Source of the DNA: JADGNZ01 sp963715895
GTDB taxonomy: Bacteria; Acidobacteriota; Thermoanaerobaculia; Gp7-AA8
NCBI GenBank assembly: GCA_963715895.1
Contig: OY970284.1
Coordinates: forward strand, 2,852,001 to 2,916,000
Length of the DNA: 64,000 nt
Direction of reading: 5' to 3'
Shown: one piece after another, positions 43,544 to 51,544 of the stretch
Layout: every line of letters begins with the position of its first letter
Position numbering within the stretch: position 1 is the first letter of the stretch
The notes under the pieces: generated by a model
The model's input: the letters and a program-made list of their open reading frames with translations, nothing else
Told to the model about the DNA's origin: nothing
The model's database searches: none
Position numbers and translations under genes: made by a program

Positions 43544-43753
43544 CAGTTAACTGCCTCCGAGAGGCTGTTAACTGCCTCTGGAAGGCTATTAACTGCCTCT
43601 GAGAGGCTATTAACTGCCTCTGAGAGGCTATTAACTGCCTCTGGAAGGCTGTTAACTGCCTCTGGAAGGCTGTTAACTGCCTTTGGAAGGCTATTAACTG
43701 CCTCTGGAAGGCTGTTAACTGCCTCTGAAAGGCTGTTAACTGCCTCCGGAGCG
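43544..43753. repeat. Ten-unit 21-bp palindromic tandem array
   Basis: Ten units of exactly 21 bp with consensus close to CTGTTAACTGCCTCTGGAAG lie between pdxJ and the Xre-sigma gene. GTTAAC is a palindrome, and GCCTC-TGA-GAGGC is a small hairpin in several units. In the minus-strand frame of pdxJ the array reads as a 7-residue repeat (EAVNSLP). The stretch 43754-43896 holds no gene, and the array may regulate either divergent neighbour. Confidence 0.9.
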
Positions 43754-43896
43754 CGTGAACCAATCGCCGGGCCCCGAACATGGGTTTCCGTTCCGTGCTG
43801 CCCGTAACCTTCAGCACTGTATAGGTGTCTAAGTAAAGAGGGGGGTAGGGATGGACCCCTGTCGCGACACTCCTCTTTGAAGGGAGACCTCTGCGC

Positions 43897-44793
43897 ATGG
43901 AACGACCGCCAACGCGGCTGCAGAAGTTCATCGATGACCTCGGGCTCAGGGCGCTGGACATCATCCGCGAAGCCGAACGGATTGCTTCTAAAGAAGGCGT
44001 CGAATCGATCAGCAGAAGCCACTTCCACAAGTTGCGGCAGGGTCGCGTATCTGCCACGGCCGAAAGGATTTACATCGTCGTCGCCGCCATCCGCTCGGTG
44101 ACCGGCATGCTCGTCAAGGCCTCCGACCTCTTTATCCTCCAGCCGGACACCCCACAGCCGGCAACTATTCTCTGGGAGGCGTCGTGGCCGCGGCAGGAGC
44201 CTGTTCCGGTATCCTATCGCCGAGGGACTTCCGGTAGCCTCTGGAGTGCGGTGAAAACCGTGGTCGATCCATCCCATCCGACCAACGCCAGCGAATTCGA
44301 GGCGCTTTACACCGAGTACGGCGTGCTCCTGCGCGCGATCGCCATCCGCCGTTACAACATCCCCCCCGACGACGCCGAGGCGCTGGTCCACGACATCTTT
44401 ACCGCCTACCTCCAGCGCCGCCAGTACGTGCGCGAGCTCAAGGGATGGCTGATCGGCGCCATCGGCAACGCCTCGAAGGACTATCTGCGCCGCCGGAAGC
44501 GGGAAGAGCCGCTGCTGCCGGAGCACGACCAGCAGCCCGACCAGGCTGCCGAGGAGAAGACCGAGCGCTGGATGATGAACCTGACCGTGGCCATGGTGGT
44601 GGCCCGCCTCGGCGAGAAGTGCCGGGAGACGATCCGCCGCTACTACTTCCACGAGGAGTCGAAGGAGTCGATCGCCGAGCAACTGGCCACCTCTCCCGGC
44701 TACGTGCTCCAGCTCCTGGTCTCCTGCCGCCGCCGCGTACGCGAGCTCTATGACGCAATGCACGGCGGCGATCGTCGGCGAACTTTTTTTTGA
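43897..44793 (+). CDS. Sigma-70-like factor with N-terminal helix-turn-helix domain
   Basis: The 298-residue protein is a fusion. The first 80 residues (LRALDIIREAERIASKEG, SRSHFHKLRQGRVSATAERI) look like a Xre-type DNA-binding domain. Residues 130-290 are an ECF-type sigma: region 2 (DDAEALVHDIFTAYLQRRQY, RELKGWLIGAIGNASKDYLR) and region 4 (ESKESIAEQLATSPGYVLQL). The fusion is unusual, and it stands at the head of a run of small genes of unknown function, which are its likely targets. That link is inference. Confidence 0.82.
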   Translation: MERPPTRLQKFIDDLGLRALDIIREAERIASKEGVESISRSHFHKLRQGRVSATAERIYIVVAAIRSVTGMLVKASDLFILQPDTPQPATILWEASWPRQEPVPVSYRRGTSGSLWSAVKTVVDPSHPTNASEFEALYTEYGVLLRAIAIRRYNIPPDDAEALVHDIFTAYLQRRQYVRELKGWLIGAIGNASKDYLRRRKREEPLLPEHDQQPDQAAEEKTERWMMNLTVAMVVARLGEKCRETIRRYYFHEESKESIAEQLATSPGYVLQLLVSCRRRVRELYDAMHGGDRRRTFF

Positions 44794-45167
44794 CCCCCGC
44801 CCTCGCTCCGACTGCGCGAAAAAGGAACATTTCCGGCACATCGCCACGCCTCCGTAGAGAGCGAAATGCCTCGTCAGTAGCCTATAAGCTACTGTTTTTT
44901 TCCGGGTAGGGATCTTTCCTCCTCACGCCTCTCCTCCTGCGTGACGGACGAAACCAGCCTCAGACGCCCATCGCCGCGGAACGGCTTCGAGCCCGTGCGG
45001 CCCTTTGTGGAACGCGTTTCTGCAAGGCTGCGTCGCTCCCGTCACACCCGATCGGCACGCGTACGAGTGCCGCATGCCTGGAGGCTCCTGATCAGAGCCG
45101 TCCGGGTAACCCGGCCGCGCGTCCGCGCGTGTGGCGCGAGCTCGCGGCCTTCAACAGGAGGATAGAG
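44794..45167. other. Intergenic region, no gene supported
   Basis: A GTG-started open frame (44941-45165) ends just before the next ribosome site, but it is Arg-rich, has no recognisable domain and resembles a GC-rich shadow. The region ends with the strong ribosome site AGGAGG for the gene at 45168. A promoter read by the upstream sigma factor could lie here; I could not pick out a clear motif. Confidence 0.4.
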
Positions 45168-45791
45168 ATGTCCAAAACCAAAGCAGCGGGTGATGTGCCG
45201 CAGGTACCGGCTGATCCGGTGCCACCTGCACAGACCCCAACCGTTACGCATTACCAGCAGATCGCCGCGAATCTGGCCAAAGCCATCGACGACATGCTGG
45301 CGCTGGTTCCGAATTTCGTAGCAGACGCACACCCGGCCACGAAAGCGTTCGTCCGCCGGCGTCAGAACGTGCCGATCGCTTTCATCGCCACGGCCATCGC
45401 TGCTGTCGATGCCAATCCCGAGCTGCAGGGAATTCCCGGTTTCGATGTCACCGACGCGCGCGATTCGCTGCAGTACATCGACGCATTCCGCCCCATGGTG
45501 GACCTGCTGAGCGCGGCAAAGGAGAACCTTGCGTTCAACATCGAGTCTCGGCGGGCGAACGCGGGCGATGGCGCGCTACAACTGTACGCCGTCGCCAAAG
45601 GAATCGCTCGCTCTCCCAGGACCACCACTGTGGCCTCGCACGTCAGCAACCTGAGACGAGACCTCGGCAAGGCGGGCAAAGGCGGAAAGAAGAAGGCGCC
45701 GCCAACACCTGGCACGCCAGCGCCGGCCCCGGTTCCGGCCATCCCCATGGAGTCAGTCATCGGAGGGCTCACCGCAGACGAGCAGGCATGA
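45168..45791 (+). CDS. Protein of unknown function, first gene after the Xre-sigma fusion
   Basis: The 207-residue product has a proline-rich start, a helical core (about 28-165) with HYQQIAANLAKAIDDMLALV, GFDVTDARDSLQYIDAFRPM and LQLYAVAKGIARSPRTTTV, and a Lys/Pro-rich tail (GKKKAPPTPGTPAPAP). The family is unnamed to me. A perfect AGGAGG site lies 6-11 bp before the ATG. Its stop codon lies inside a hairpin. No signal peptide or membrane segment is visible. Confidence 0.75.
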   Translation: MSKTKAAGDVPQVPADPVPPAQTPTVTHYQQIAANLAKAIDDMLALVPNFVADAHPATKAFVRRRQNVPIAFIATAIAAVDANPELQGIPGFDVTDARDSLQYIDAFRPMVDLLSAAKENLAFNIESRRANAGDGALQLYAVAKGIARSPRTTTVASHVSNLRRDLGKAGKGGKKKAPPTPGTPAPAPVPAIPMESVIGGLTADEQA

Positions 45792-45812
45792 CCGCGTGGC
45801 CCGCGGTCATGC
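45786..45812. terminator. GC-rich hairpin at the end of the first small gene
   Basis: A perfect 11-bp stem (GCATGACCGCG with its complement) and a 5-base loop overlap the stop codon. There is no T run, so it may slow or partially end transcription, or stabilise the message, rather than being a full terminator. Confidence 0.5.
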
Positions 45813-45848
45813 CCTGACACTCACCCCATCCTGAGAGAAAGGAGATTC

Positions 45849-46195
45849 ATGTCACATACGAAAGTACAACATCCGTCATGCTCTGTCATCCCGCTGCACA
45901 TGCAGCGGCACCTGGCCGAGCATGGGTGGGACGCATCTGGTACCGGGTGCTGACGGCGAAGCTGTTCCCGTCTGCGCAGTTCGCGGACTTCGCCCTGGCC
46001 ACGGTGGCCACGGCCGGCGAGCTGTATGGCGCCGGCGGTCAGGTGCAGACGACGCGTCGCGGATGCGTGGTCGGCCGTCGGCCTCCCTGTTCCGCCGAGG
46101 CTGATCAAACGGACCGCGGTCAAACCGCCCCGGCCCGCCAATCGGCCGGTGCGCCGGCTCCGCGGCGTATGGCGCAAGGCTGCCTGATTGAGTAG
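45849..46195 (+). pseudogene. Small gene, frameshifted near 45925
   Basis: A good AAAGGAG ribosome site precedes the ATG at 45849, which opens a frame ending at 45953. From about 45925 the coding signal, with G or C at nearly every third position, moves to another frame (GRIWYRVLTAKLFPSAQFAD) that ends at 46195, just before the next hairpin. One lost base would explain both halves, giving about 116 residues. Product unknown. It may be decayed or a sequencing error. The frame from ATG 45878 is an alternative reading of the second half only. Confidence 0.4.
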
Positions 46196-46212
46196 TTGAC
46201 CTGTCAACCGAC

Positions 46213-46239
46213 GCGCGGGCGTTCCGATCACGCCCGCGC
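46213..46239. terminator. GC-rich hairpin before the 120-residue gene
   Basis: A perfect 9-bp stem (GCGCGGGCG with CGCCCGCGC) and a 9-base loop lie between the second and third small genes. It is followed directly by a REP half at 46241-46266 (TGTGGCACAGACACTCTTGT), which could also act as an insertion target for the IS. Confidence 0.45.
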
Positions 46240-46240
46240 A

Positions 46241-46266
46241 TGTGGCACAGACACTCTTGTCTGTGC
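46241..46266. repeat. Single REP unit
   Basis: A solitary copy of the TGTGGCACAGACACTCTTGT palindrome with no facing partner. It ends 13 bp before the start of the next gene and carries no IS. Confidence 0.75.
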
Positions 46267-46279
46267 AGGAAAGGAAACG

Positions 46280-46642
46280 ATGAGCACCGGACAGCAACAC
46301 GAATCCAAGACCCCCGATCTCTCCTTCGAGAGCATCGACGACCAGATCACCGACTACGTGAACGACTTCATCGACGAGTTCGAGTCGGAGGGAGCCGTGG
46401 CCACGCCGCAGACGGCCGCCGACCGCGCCCAGCGTCTGATGACCACGTACGCCGGAGTCCGCCCGATCCTGCTGGCGCTGGCGTCGGTCCCGATGGTCCC
46501 GGAGACCTGGCGCGCCGCGATCACGGTCTTCGTGGCCTCGCTGGACGGCGTAACCGCCACCTTCAAGGCCGGAAAAGACCTCGCCGTCGGCGACGGCGGA
46601 ACGTCCACAGTCGAAATGGAGCCCAAGCTCCCGACCGACTGA
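46280..46642 (+). CDS. Small protein of unknown function (paralogue A)
   Basis: The 120-residue acidic protein is similar in its middle to the next gene: VRPILLALASVPMVPETWRA here against ARPILVAMTATPLIPERWQA there, followed by SLDGV in both. The start is supported by AAAGGAAACG. It is cytoplasmic by composition; the helical middle could bind a partner. No named domain. Confidence 0.7.
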   Translation: MSTGQQHESKTPDLSFESIDDQITDYVNDFIDEFESEGAVATPQTAADRAQRLMTTYAGVRPILLALASVPMVPETWRAAITVFVASLDGVTATFKAGKDLAVGDGGTSTVEMEPKLPTD

Positions 46643-46651
46643 TGCAGTAAC

Positions 46652-46679
46652 GCCGGGGCCCGCGCACGCGGGCCCCGGC
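46652..46679. terminator. Strong GC-rich hairpin
   Basis: A perfect 13-bp stem (GCCGGGGCCCGCG with its complement) with only two loop bases follows the 120-residue gene by 9 bp. It is followed by ATTT but not a full T run. It is the most stable of the three hairpins in this cluster. Confidence 0.6.
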
Positions 46680-46710
46680 ATTTACCACTACGAAAACGAA
46701 AGGAACCATC

Positions 46711-47001
46711 ATGAGAACGATCGACAACGAGGAAGTCACTTTCGAGAGAATCGACGACCACTTCTACAAATTTGACTCCCCTGAGGTTCTTGAGCGGAAC
46801 CTGGAGCCCATCAACGCCCGCGAAGATCTCGCCACCGCCTTCACCCTGGCCCGCCCGATCCTGGTGGCGATGACCGCCACCCCGCTGATCCCCGAGCGCT
46901 GGCAGGCGGCCATCGACACGCTCGTGTCCGCGCTGGATGGGGTGGCGGCGGATACGAAGGATTCAGCGGGGGAGTGGGAGGGGGAGCTGCCGGTTTGCTG
47001 A
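46711..47001 (+). CDS. Small protein of unknown function (paralogue B)
   Basis: The 96-residue acidic protein (MRTIDNEEVTFERIDDHFYKF) is a shorter paralogue of the 120-residue protein at 46280, sharing RPIL...TP(L)IPE-W-AAI-....LDGVA. An AAAGGAACC ribosome site precedes the ATG. Two paralogues in tandem, plus related spacing and hairpins, indicate duplication within this cluster. Confidence 0.7.
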   Translation: MRTIDNEEVTFERIDDHFYKFDSPEVLERNLEPINAREDLATAFTLARPILVAMTATPLIPERWQAAIDTLVSALDGVAADTKDSAGEWEGELPVC

Positions 47002-47114
47002 GAGAACGTCGGTGTTCACTGAAGGAGCACCTGAGCCCGCGAAAGCGCGCTCCGGGTATTTCCTCGCGACCATCCGTCTCCAGGATGGGGATAGGTGGCG
47101 ATACGATGTGATCG

Positions 47115-47846
47115 ATGCACCTAAGGACGAGATTGAATGAGGCGGTGTTGGCAATCGGCGAGTTCCTCTTCGGACTCGTGAGTCACTGGCTCGGGTTTGT
47201 GGGTGGAAGTGCAGTCGTGGGTGCCGGGCTTGGTCTATACGAGCGTTTCGTTCACCCGTTGCCAAACGTCTACTACGTGGGAATGCTTTTCTTCGGGTTT
47301 CTAGTCGCGGCTTTTCTGACCTGGAGGGGAGAGCGAGATACGCTTGAGAGGCTAGAAAGACGTGTTGAGGAGTTATCGAAACGCCGTCCGTGGATCACGG
47401 TCGAATACTCATGGACCTGGGAGACGGATCAAGAGGACGGCGAAGAGTTCGTTCTGGAGTATCTCCGGTTCAGGAATGCGGGAGACGCGCTTGCCGTGAA
47501 TGTCCGCGTGTTCCCGACAAAGATAAGGGTCCAGAACGATTACGCTACGGACTTCGAAGTTGACCCTGTTTCGAGCATCGCTCCCGGTGATCCGCCCACC
47601 AAGAGGCGTATCTTACTGGAAGGCAAATTTGCGGCGGCAAGGAGATTCCTGCACGCTCCGCACGATATGCCGCTGGGGATCCCGATTCTCGTTGCATGCG
47701 ACGACCGAGACGGCCAAGAGTGGATGACGAGACATGGGATCGTTCAATGGAGGGCGTCGGATGGTCTGTCGGTCGAAGCGATTGTCGTTGACGGCGAGCT
47801 AGATGTGAAATGGGTGGACATCTCGGAATCGGACCTAGGCAGCTAA
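47115..47846 (+). CDS. Membrane-anchored protein of unknown function
   Basis: The 243-residue protein has two N-terminal hydrophobic segments (about 12-42 and 50-70, e.g. VYYVGMLFFGFLVAAFLTW), a short coiled coil (ERDTLERLERRVEELSKR) and a soluble beta-rich domain (TVEYSWTWETDQEDGEEFVL). Codon use is less GC-rich than in the neighbours. I do not recognise the family. A start codon further downstream is possible because no good ribosome site is seen before 47115. Confidence 0.6.
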   Translation: MHLRTRLNEAVLAIGEFLFGLVSHWLGFVGGSAVVGAGLGLYERFVHPLPNVYYVGMLFFGFLVAAFLTWRGERDTLERLERRVEELSKRRPWITVEYSWTWETDQEDGEEFVLEYLRFRNAGDALAVNVRVFPTKIRVQNDYATDFEVDPVSSIAPGDPPTKRRILLEGKFAAARRFLHAPHDMPLGIPILVACDDRDGQEWMTRHGIVQWRASDGLSVEAIVVDGELDVKWVDISESDLGS

Positions 47847-47864
47847 TTAGTTAGGAGCGTAGAC

Positions 47865-48209
47865 ATGCTTCAAGTCGAATACAACAGCGAAGATCTTTCG
47901 GGGCAGTTCGTCTGTCCATTCTGTGGGCAGATGGTGAAGTTGGTCGGCAACGTCCACACCTTTCGCTCGTCCGGAAGCGGAGTTGAACGGACGTACCCAG
48001 ATGCGAAGAATTCGATTCACGATCACTTCAACCACAACAAGGGATCATTCGTCGAAGAATGCAAGTCGATCGGAAAGGTGGGTGACACGACTTGGCAAGC
48101 AGTCGAGAAACAGGCCCCGACCCGAGTAGTCGCCCACGGTCGAATCGTGGTGGAGATCGGCCCGAACAGCCGAGGACCGATCCACGTTATTCAGGACGGT
48201 CCGAAATAA
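47865..48209 (+). CDS. Small zinc-ribbon-like protein
   Basis: The 114-residue protein has CPFCGQMVKL near residue 17, half of a zinc knuckle, and later H-x3-H-x10-C candidates (HDHFNHNKGSFVEEC), so one metal site is plausible. It follows the membrane-anchored protein by 18 bp and may be co-transcribed. Function unknown. Composition suggests an acquired gene. Confidence 0.65.
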   Translation: MLQVEYNSEDLSGQFVCPFCGQMVKLVGNVHTFRSSGSGVERTYPDAKNSIHDHFNHNKGSFVEECKSIGKVGDTTWQAVEKQAPTRVVAHGRIVVEIGPNSRGPIHVIQDGPK

Positions 48210-48355
48210 CTGCCAAATTCTTTTGAGTCATGTCTAAAGTCGAAAGTGCTGACGCGGGCTCGTTGTATTGGGGGACCCAATGTTTAGACACGAGACTTGA
48301 CCACGGAGACCCGCCTGATGTCGCCACCGCGATAATGGCGTGTGCCGAGCGCCAA

Positions 48356-49864
48356 TTATGCGCCGAGCATCTGTCGTACACGTTCGCAAAACTTCGCGAG
48401 GTCCGTCCCTTCGATATCCTGCAGTGTCATCTCGCGAATGATGGCGCGGTTTCTCCTCTTCACGTCGAATCCGATCTGCTTAGACAGTTTTACATTCTCA
48501 TCCACCGCGCCGAAGTTCTCCGGAACCTGTTTTCCGAACACCGCTCGAAGCGCTGACGCTGTGAAGTAGTTCTCAATCGAGTACCGGCGCAGGCGATGAA
48601 CCGGAATACCGCTCTCTTTGCATTTCTTTTCAAAACGCCTTCTCACGCTTGCGCTCTCTGGGTCGCGATCGATCATAGCGATGAGCTTGTACCTTTCAGC
48701 AAACACCGACAAATCGAGTTGATCCATCACGTCGCCTCCGAGAGGCCACATCTTCACCTCAAAACGTGAAAGCAACCCGTACTTCTTAAACAACTCTTCG
48801 AGAACGGGCACATCGGAGGGCCCCTCTACCAGGACAACCAAGTCCGAGACGAGATTGTCTGTGACGGCGTACCCTAGGTCGTCAAGAATGGAGGCTGTAC
48901 TCGTCGCATCGTCAACGGTGACCTTCGAACCGAAGGTCGTAAAGAATACTCGATCAACCAGAGCGTTATTTAAGAATACATTTGAATGCGTTGTTACGAA
49001 CAATTGTTTGTCAGTCTGGTCTCGGACGAATGTAAGCAACCGACGCTGCATGTCTGGATGCATGTGGCTCTCGGGCTCTTCAATCAAAAGGAGGGGTTGC
49101 TGATCGACAAGTACGAAGTAGAGCAGAATGAGAAGATCCTGCAACCCTAGGCCACAAGACGCAGCTGGCACCATCGATCCGGCTTCGCGTGCGAAGTTCA
49201 GCGTAACGCTATTGCTACCCCTGTCGCCGTACAAACCGAACGAAAAACCTGAGGAAATCTGTGAAAACGCTTCGGACATCTGATTGTATGCATGACGGTC
49301 GTCGGTACCCGCGGGTCGATTCTTGGCGTAGAACAGAAAATTCAGGAGGCCATCTCCGGTGGGTTCTACTTTTTCAGACAGAGAAATCTGGCGGAAGAGC
49401 TGTATGCTCCGCTTTGGCGGGACTAGCACCGTCCCTGGAAAGGTCCCCAATTGCTGGAGAACAGCCTGCGCGACAAAGGCCACATTCACCTGAAAACGCC
49501 GTAGAATAGTATTCTGCTCAACGTGGTTCGATAGCACGCTGACGATCTCCTCACGATCGGACGTAAACCAAGTGGGTCTCGAGAGTAAAAACGTCCTTAT
49601 CCAATCAGTGTAGATACTGCGTTCCACATCGTGCCCGGTCCCTTGGCGAAACGGAGTCGCCTCGGCGGCTGCTTTCGCAATCTTATCTGCGCCCGCCGGA
49701 GAAAGTGAGCCGCCAACAGCCCGGTGTTCAGCACTCGCTAATGCATTGAGAAGCGTGGACTTTCCGCTGTTGTTCTTTCCGCAGATAACGTTGACACGGC
49801 CAAGACCCCGGAGGACTGTCTCTGAAAGTGGACCGAACGTAGCAAGTTTTGCTATTTCAAGCAC
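48356..49864 (-). CDS. OLD-family ATPase/TOPRIM nuclease
   Basis: The 502-residue protein begins with an ABC-type ATPase: Walker A GKNNSGKST near 29-37, signature SCGLGLQDLL, Walker B LLLIEEPESHMHP and the H-loop TTHS. The C-terminal half is a TOPRIM domain with VVLVEGPSDVPVLEELF and LIAMIDRDPES. OLD proteins are DNA-repair or anti-phage nucleases. The gene stands alone on the minus strand, has lower GC than its neighbours, and lies in an accessory region, so a defence role after transfer is likely but unproven. Confidence 0.85.
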   Translation of the reverse strand: MLEIAKLATFGPLSETVLRGLGRVNVICGKNNSGKSTLLNALASAEHRAVGGSLSPAGADKIAKAAAEATPFRQGTGHDVERSIYTDWIRTFLLSRPTWFTSDREEIVSVLSNHVEQNTILRRFQVNVAFVAQAVLQQLGTFPGTVLVPPKRSIQLFRQISLSEKVEPTGDGLLNFLFYAKNRPAGTDDRHAYNQMSEAFSQISSGFSFGLYGDRGSNSVTLNFAREAGSMVPAASCGLGLQDLLILLYFVLVDQQPLLLIEEPESHMHPDMQRRLLTFVRDQTDKQLFVTTHSNVFLNNALVDRVFFTTFGSKVTVDDATSTASILDDLGYAVTDNLVSDLVVLVEGPSDVPVLEELFKKYGLLSRFEVKMWPLGGDVMDQLDLSVFAERYKLIAMIDRDPESASVRRRFEKKCKESGIPVHRLRRYSIENYFTASALRAVFGKQVPENFGAVDENVKLSKQIGFDVKRRNRAIIREMTLQDIEGTDLAKFCERVRQMLGA

Positions 49865-49904
49865 GCCGTAATTCTACGCCTTCGAAGCGGGCAAAAACGA
49901 ATGG

Positions 49905-50235
49905 TCGGACCTTCGTTTCGAATGCTGGCCGGGCACCTAGCGCGGACACCGAAGCGCTGCGGTGAAGCCCGGATCGCCGTGGCCAGGTACTCCGAGTTCG
50001 CTGACACGACATCCAGCAGCTCGCGGGCGAGGACGGCGTCGACCGACTTGCCGTCGCGGTCGGCGAGGCGTTCCCAGGGCCAGGATCTCGAGACGGGGGA
50101 TCGCTCACTTCCAGATCGGCCAGACGCAGGAGCTCGGGGATGGCGTCGGCGGGGTCGGGGCCGAGGGCGGATTCGATGCCGAGGGAGGCCAATGTGACAC
50201 GATGTCCAGTTGGTCGCGGCCGAGAATCTTTTGAA
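49905..50235 (-). pseudogene. Degraded gene remnant
   Basis: On the minus strand two frames show strong third-position G/C in succession: first LASLGIESALGPDPADAIPE up to about 50110, then, in another frame, WERLADRDGKSVDAVLAREL to about 49930. Neither has an intact start or end. The 5' side runs into a palindromic repeat at 50234. It looks like a fragment broken by a frameshift, left beside the OLD gene. Product unknown. Confidence 0.35.
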
Positions 50236-50283
50236 CCACAGAGGCACAGAGACAACCTCCGTGATTTCTGTGTCTCTGTGGTT
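50234..50283. repeat. Palindromic repeat AACCACAGAGGCACAGAG type
   Basis: The 50-bp element pairs AACCACAGAGGCACAGAGAC with TTCTGTGTCTCTGTGGTTAT around a 10-bp loop. Similar AACCACAGAG palindromes are widespread in bacterial genomes. It could have interrupted the remnant gene beside it. The remainder of 50284-50401 holds no gene. Confidence 0.75.
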
Positions 50284-50401
50284 ATATTGATTTTGTGGAA
50301 CCGCCACCGATGCGCCGCCGCGCGTCCGGCACCACATCTGGCATCAATGTTGCCCTCCGAGGCTCCAACACCCCAACGACATCTTCGAAAGGAACCTGCC
50401 C

Positions 50402-50680
50402 ATGACCTTCACGTTACCGGGCCTCATCCTCTTCATCATCATCGCCGCCATCTGCGGCGCCATCGGCAAGGCCATCGCCGGCGGAGTTCGGGGCGGGCTG
50501 ATCGTCTCGACTGCCCTCGGCTTCATCGGGGCCGTCCTCGGGCCGTGGGTGGCGCGCAAACTGAAGCTGCCGGAGCCCTTCATGATTCAGATCAGCGGAC
50601 ACCCCTTTCCGATCCTCTGGTCGATCATCGGCGCCGCGCTCTTCGTAGCGATCGTCCACCTGTTCTCCCGACGGAGGTGA
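50402..50680 (+). CDS. GlsB/YeaQ/YmgE-like small membrane protein
   Basis: The 92-residue protein has three hydrophobic segments with the glycine-rich pattern of this family (GLILFIIIAAICGAIGKAIA, GGLIVSTALGFIGAVLGPWV, PILWSIIGAALFVAIVHLF). Members are stress-linked inner-membrane proteins of unclear role. A GAAAGGA site precedes the ATG. It converges on the DUF3667 gene four bases away. Confidence 0.85.
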   Translation: MTFTLPGLILFIIIAAICGAIGKAIAGGVRGGLIVSTALGFIGAVLGPWVARKLKLPEPFMIQISGHPFPILWSIIGAALFVAIVHLFSRRR

Positions 50681-50684
50681 CCCG

Positions 50685-51461
50685 TTACAGCCGCCGCAAC
50701 GTCACGTAGGCGATCGCGGCCATCGTCAGAATGATGAAGACGCCGTAGATCGTCAGGATGGCGGCTGTCTTCACAGCCGTCAGCCAGCGGCGGCCGCCGT
50801 AGACGCGTTGAAGGGCTATGCCGAGGTAGGGGAAGAGCGTCAGAAACAGTAGCAGCCTGACGACTCCGGCGGTGCGGCCGTGAAGCAGGCTGAGAGCCTC
50901 GAACAGGGCCAGCATCAAGAAGGCGAAGGCGTGGTAGTGGACGGCGAAGTAGAAGTGCGGGACGTACATCCGCTCCACGCGGAAGTAGAAGGCGAAGACG
51001 ACCAGGGCGAAGAGCGGCATCAGGATGAACATCGCCTTCGGGAATGCTGACTCCAGGGCATGCGCGAGGATGGCGGGGTCTTTGTTGACGCGGTCCGCGG
51101 CCTTGAGCAGTTGCGCGTCGCCCCCTCTGGTGATCGACACGTGCAGCTTTGACGGAGGGAGGAGGCTGATGATGCCGAAGAAGAGGACGCTGCAGAGGAG
51201 GTAGACGCGGACCGGCGTCACCGAGCGGACCCGTTTCCCGGCCAGAAACTCGCGCGTCAGCTCACCCGGTTTGAACAGCAGCAGGCCTGCGGTGCGAATG
51301 AGCTTTCCGTCGACGTGGGCGATCTCATGTACCGCCTCGTGCAGCAATTCGTGCAGCGTCGGACGGACGGGAGCAACATGTTGCCCGCATTGCGCGCACC
51401 ATCGCCCCGTCAGTTCGGCGCCGCAGTTCAGGCACGCGCCGGGTACTGATTCTTCGTGCAT
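50685..51461 (-). CDS. DUF3667 membrane protein
   Basis: The 258-residue protein begins with a zinc ribbon (CLNCGAELTGRWCAQCGQ, about 10-27), continues PTLHELLHEAVHEIAHVDGK and FKPGELTREFLAGKRVRSVT, the typical DUF3667 sequence, and ends with four or five transmembrane helices. Function unknown. It is divergent from the ABC-F gene at 51545. Confidence 0.88.
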   Translation of the reverse strand: MHEESVPGACLNCGAELTGRWCAQCGQHVAPVRPTLHELLHEAVHEIAHVDGKLIRTAGLLLFKPGELTREFLAGKRVRSVTPVRVYLLCSVLFFGIISLLPPSKLHVSITRGGDAQLLKAADRVNKDPAILAHALESAFPKAMFILMPLFALVVFAFYFRVERMYVPHFYFAVHYHAFAFLMLALFEALSLLHGRTAGVVRLLLFLTLFPYLGIALQRVYGGRRWLTAVKTAAILTIYGVFIILTMAAIAYVTLRRL

Positions 51462-51544
51462 GGACGGGCGATGATAGCTCGAAGGCTTGCCCCCGAATCA
51501 ACGTCTGGAAGGCTGACGGCCCCCTCCGCGTTGTCCGCTCGGCA

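Noticed and set aside
42787..44847. 686-residue reading of pdxJ with a long N-terminal extension
   Set aside because: The extra part is antisense to the Xre-sigma gene and passes through repeat DNA; the conserved pdxJ start is at 43503.
46937..47140. Possible small gene between 47001 and 47115
   Set aside because: The frame overlaps both neighbours; only about 40 codons (GTG at 47012) are free and no ribosome site is clear. It may be a fragment.
48230..48556. Possible 108-residue gene opposite the end of the OLD gene
   Set aside because: More than half of it is antisense to the OLD reading frame, there is no clear ribosome site, and I see no domain.
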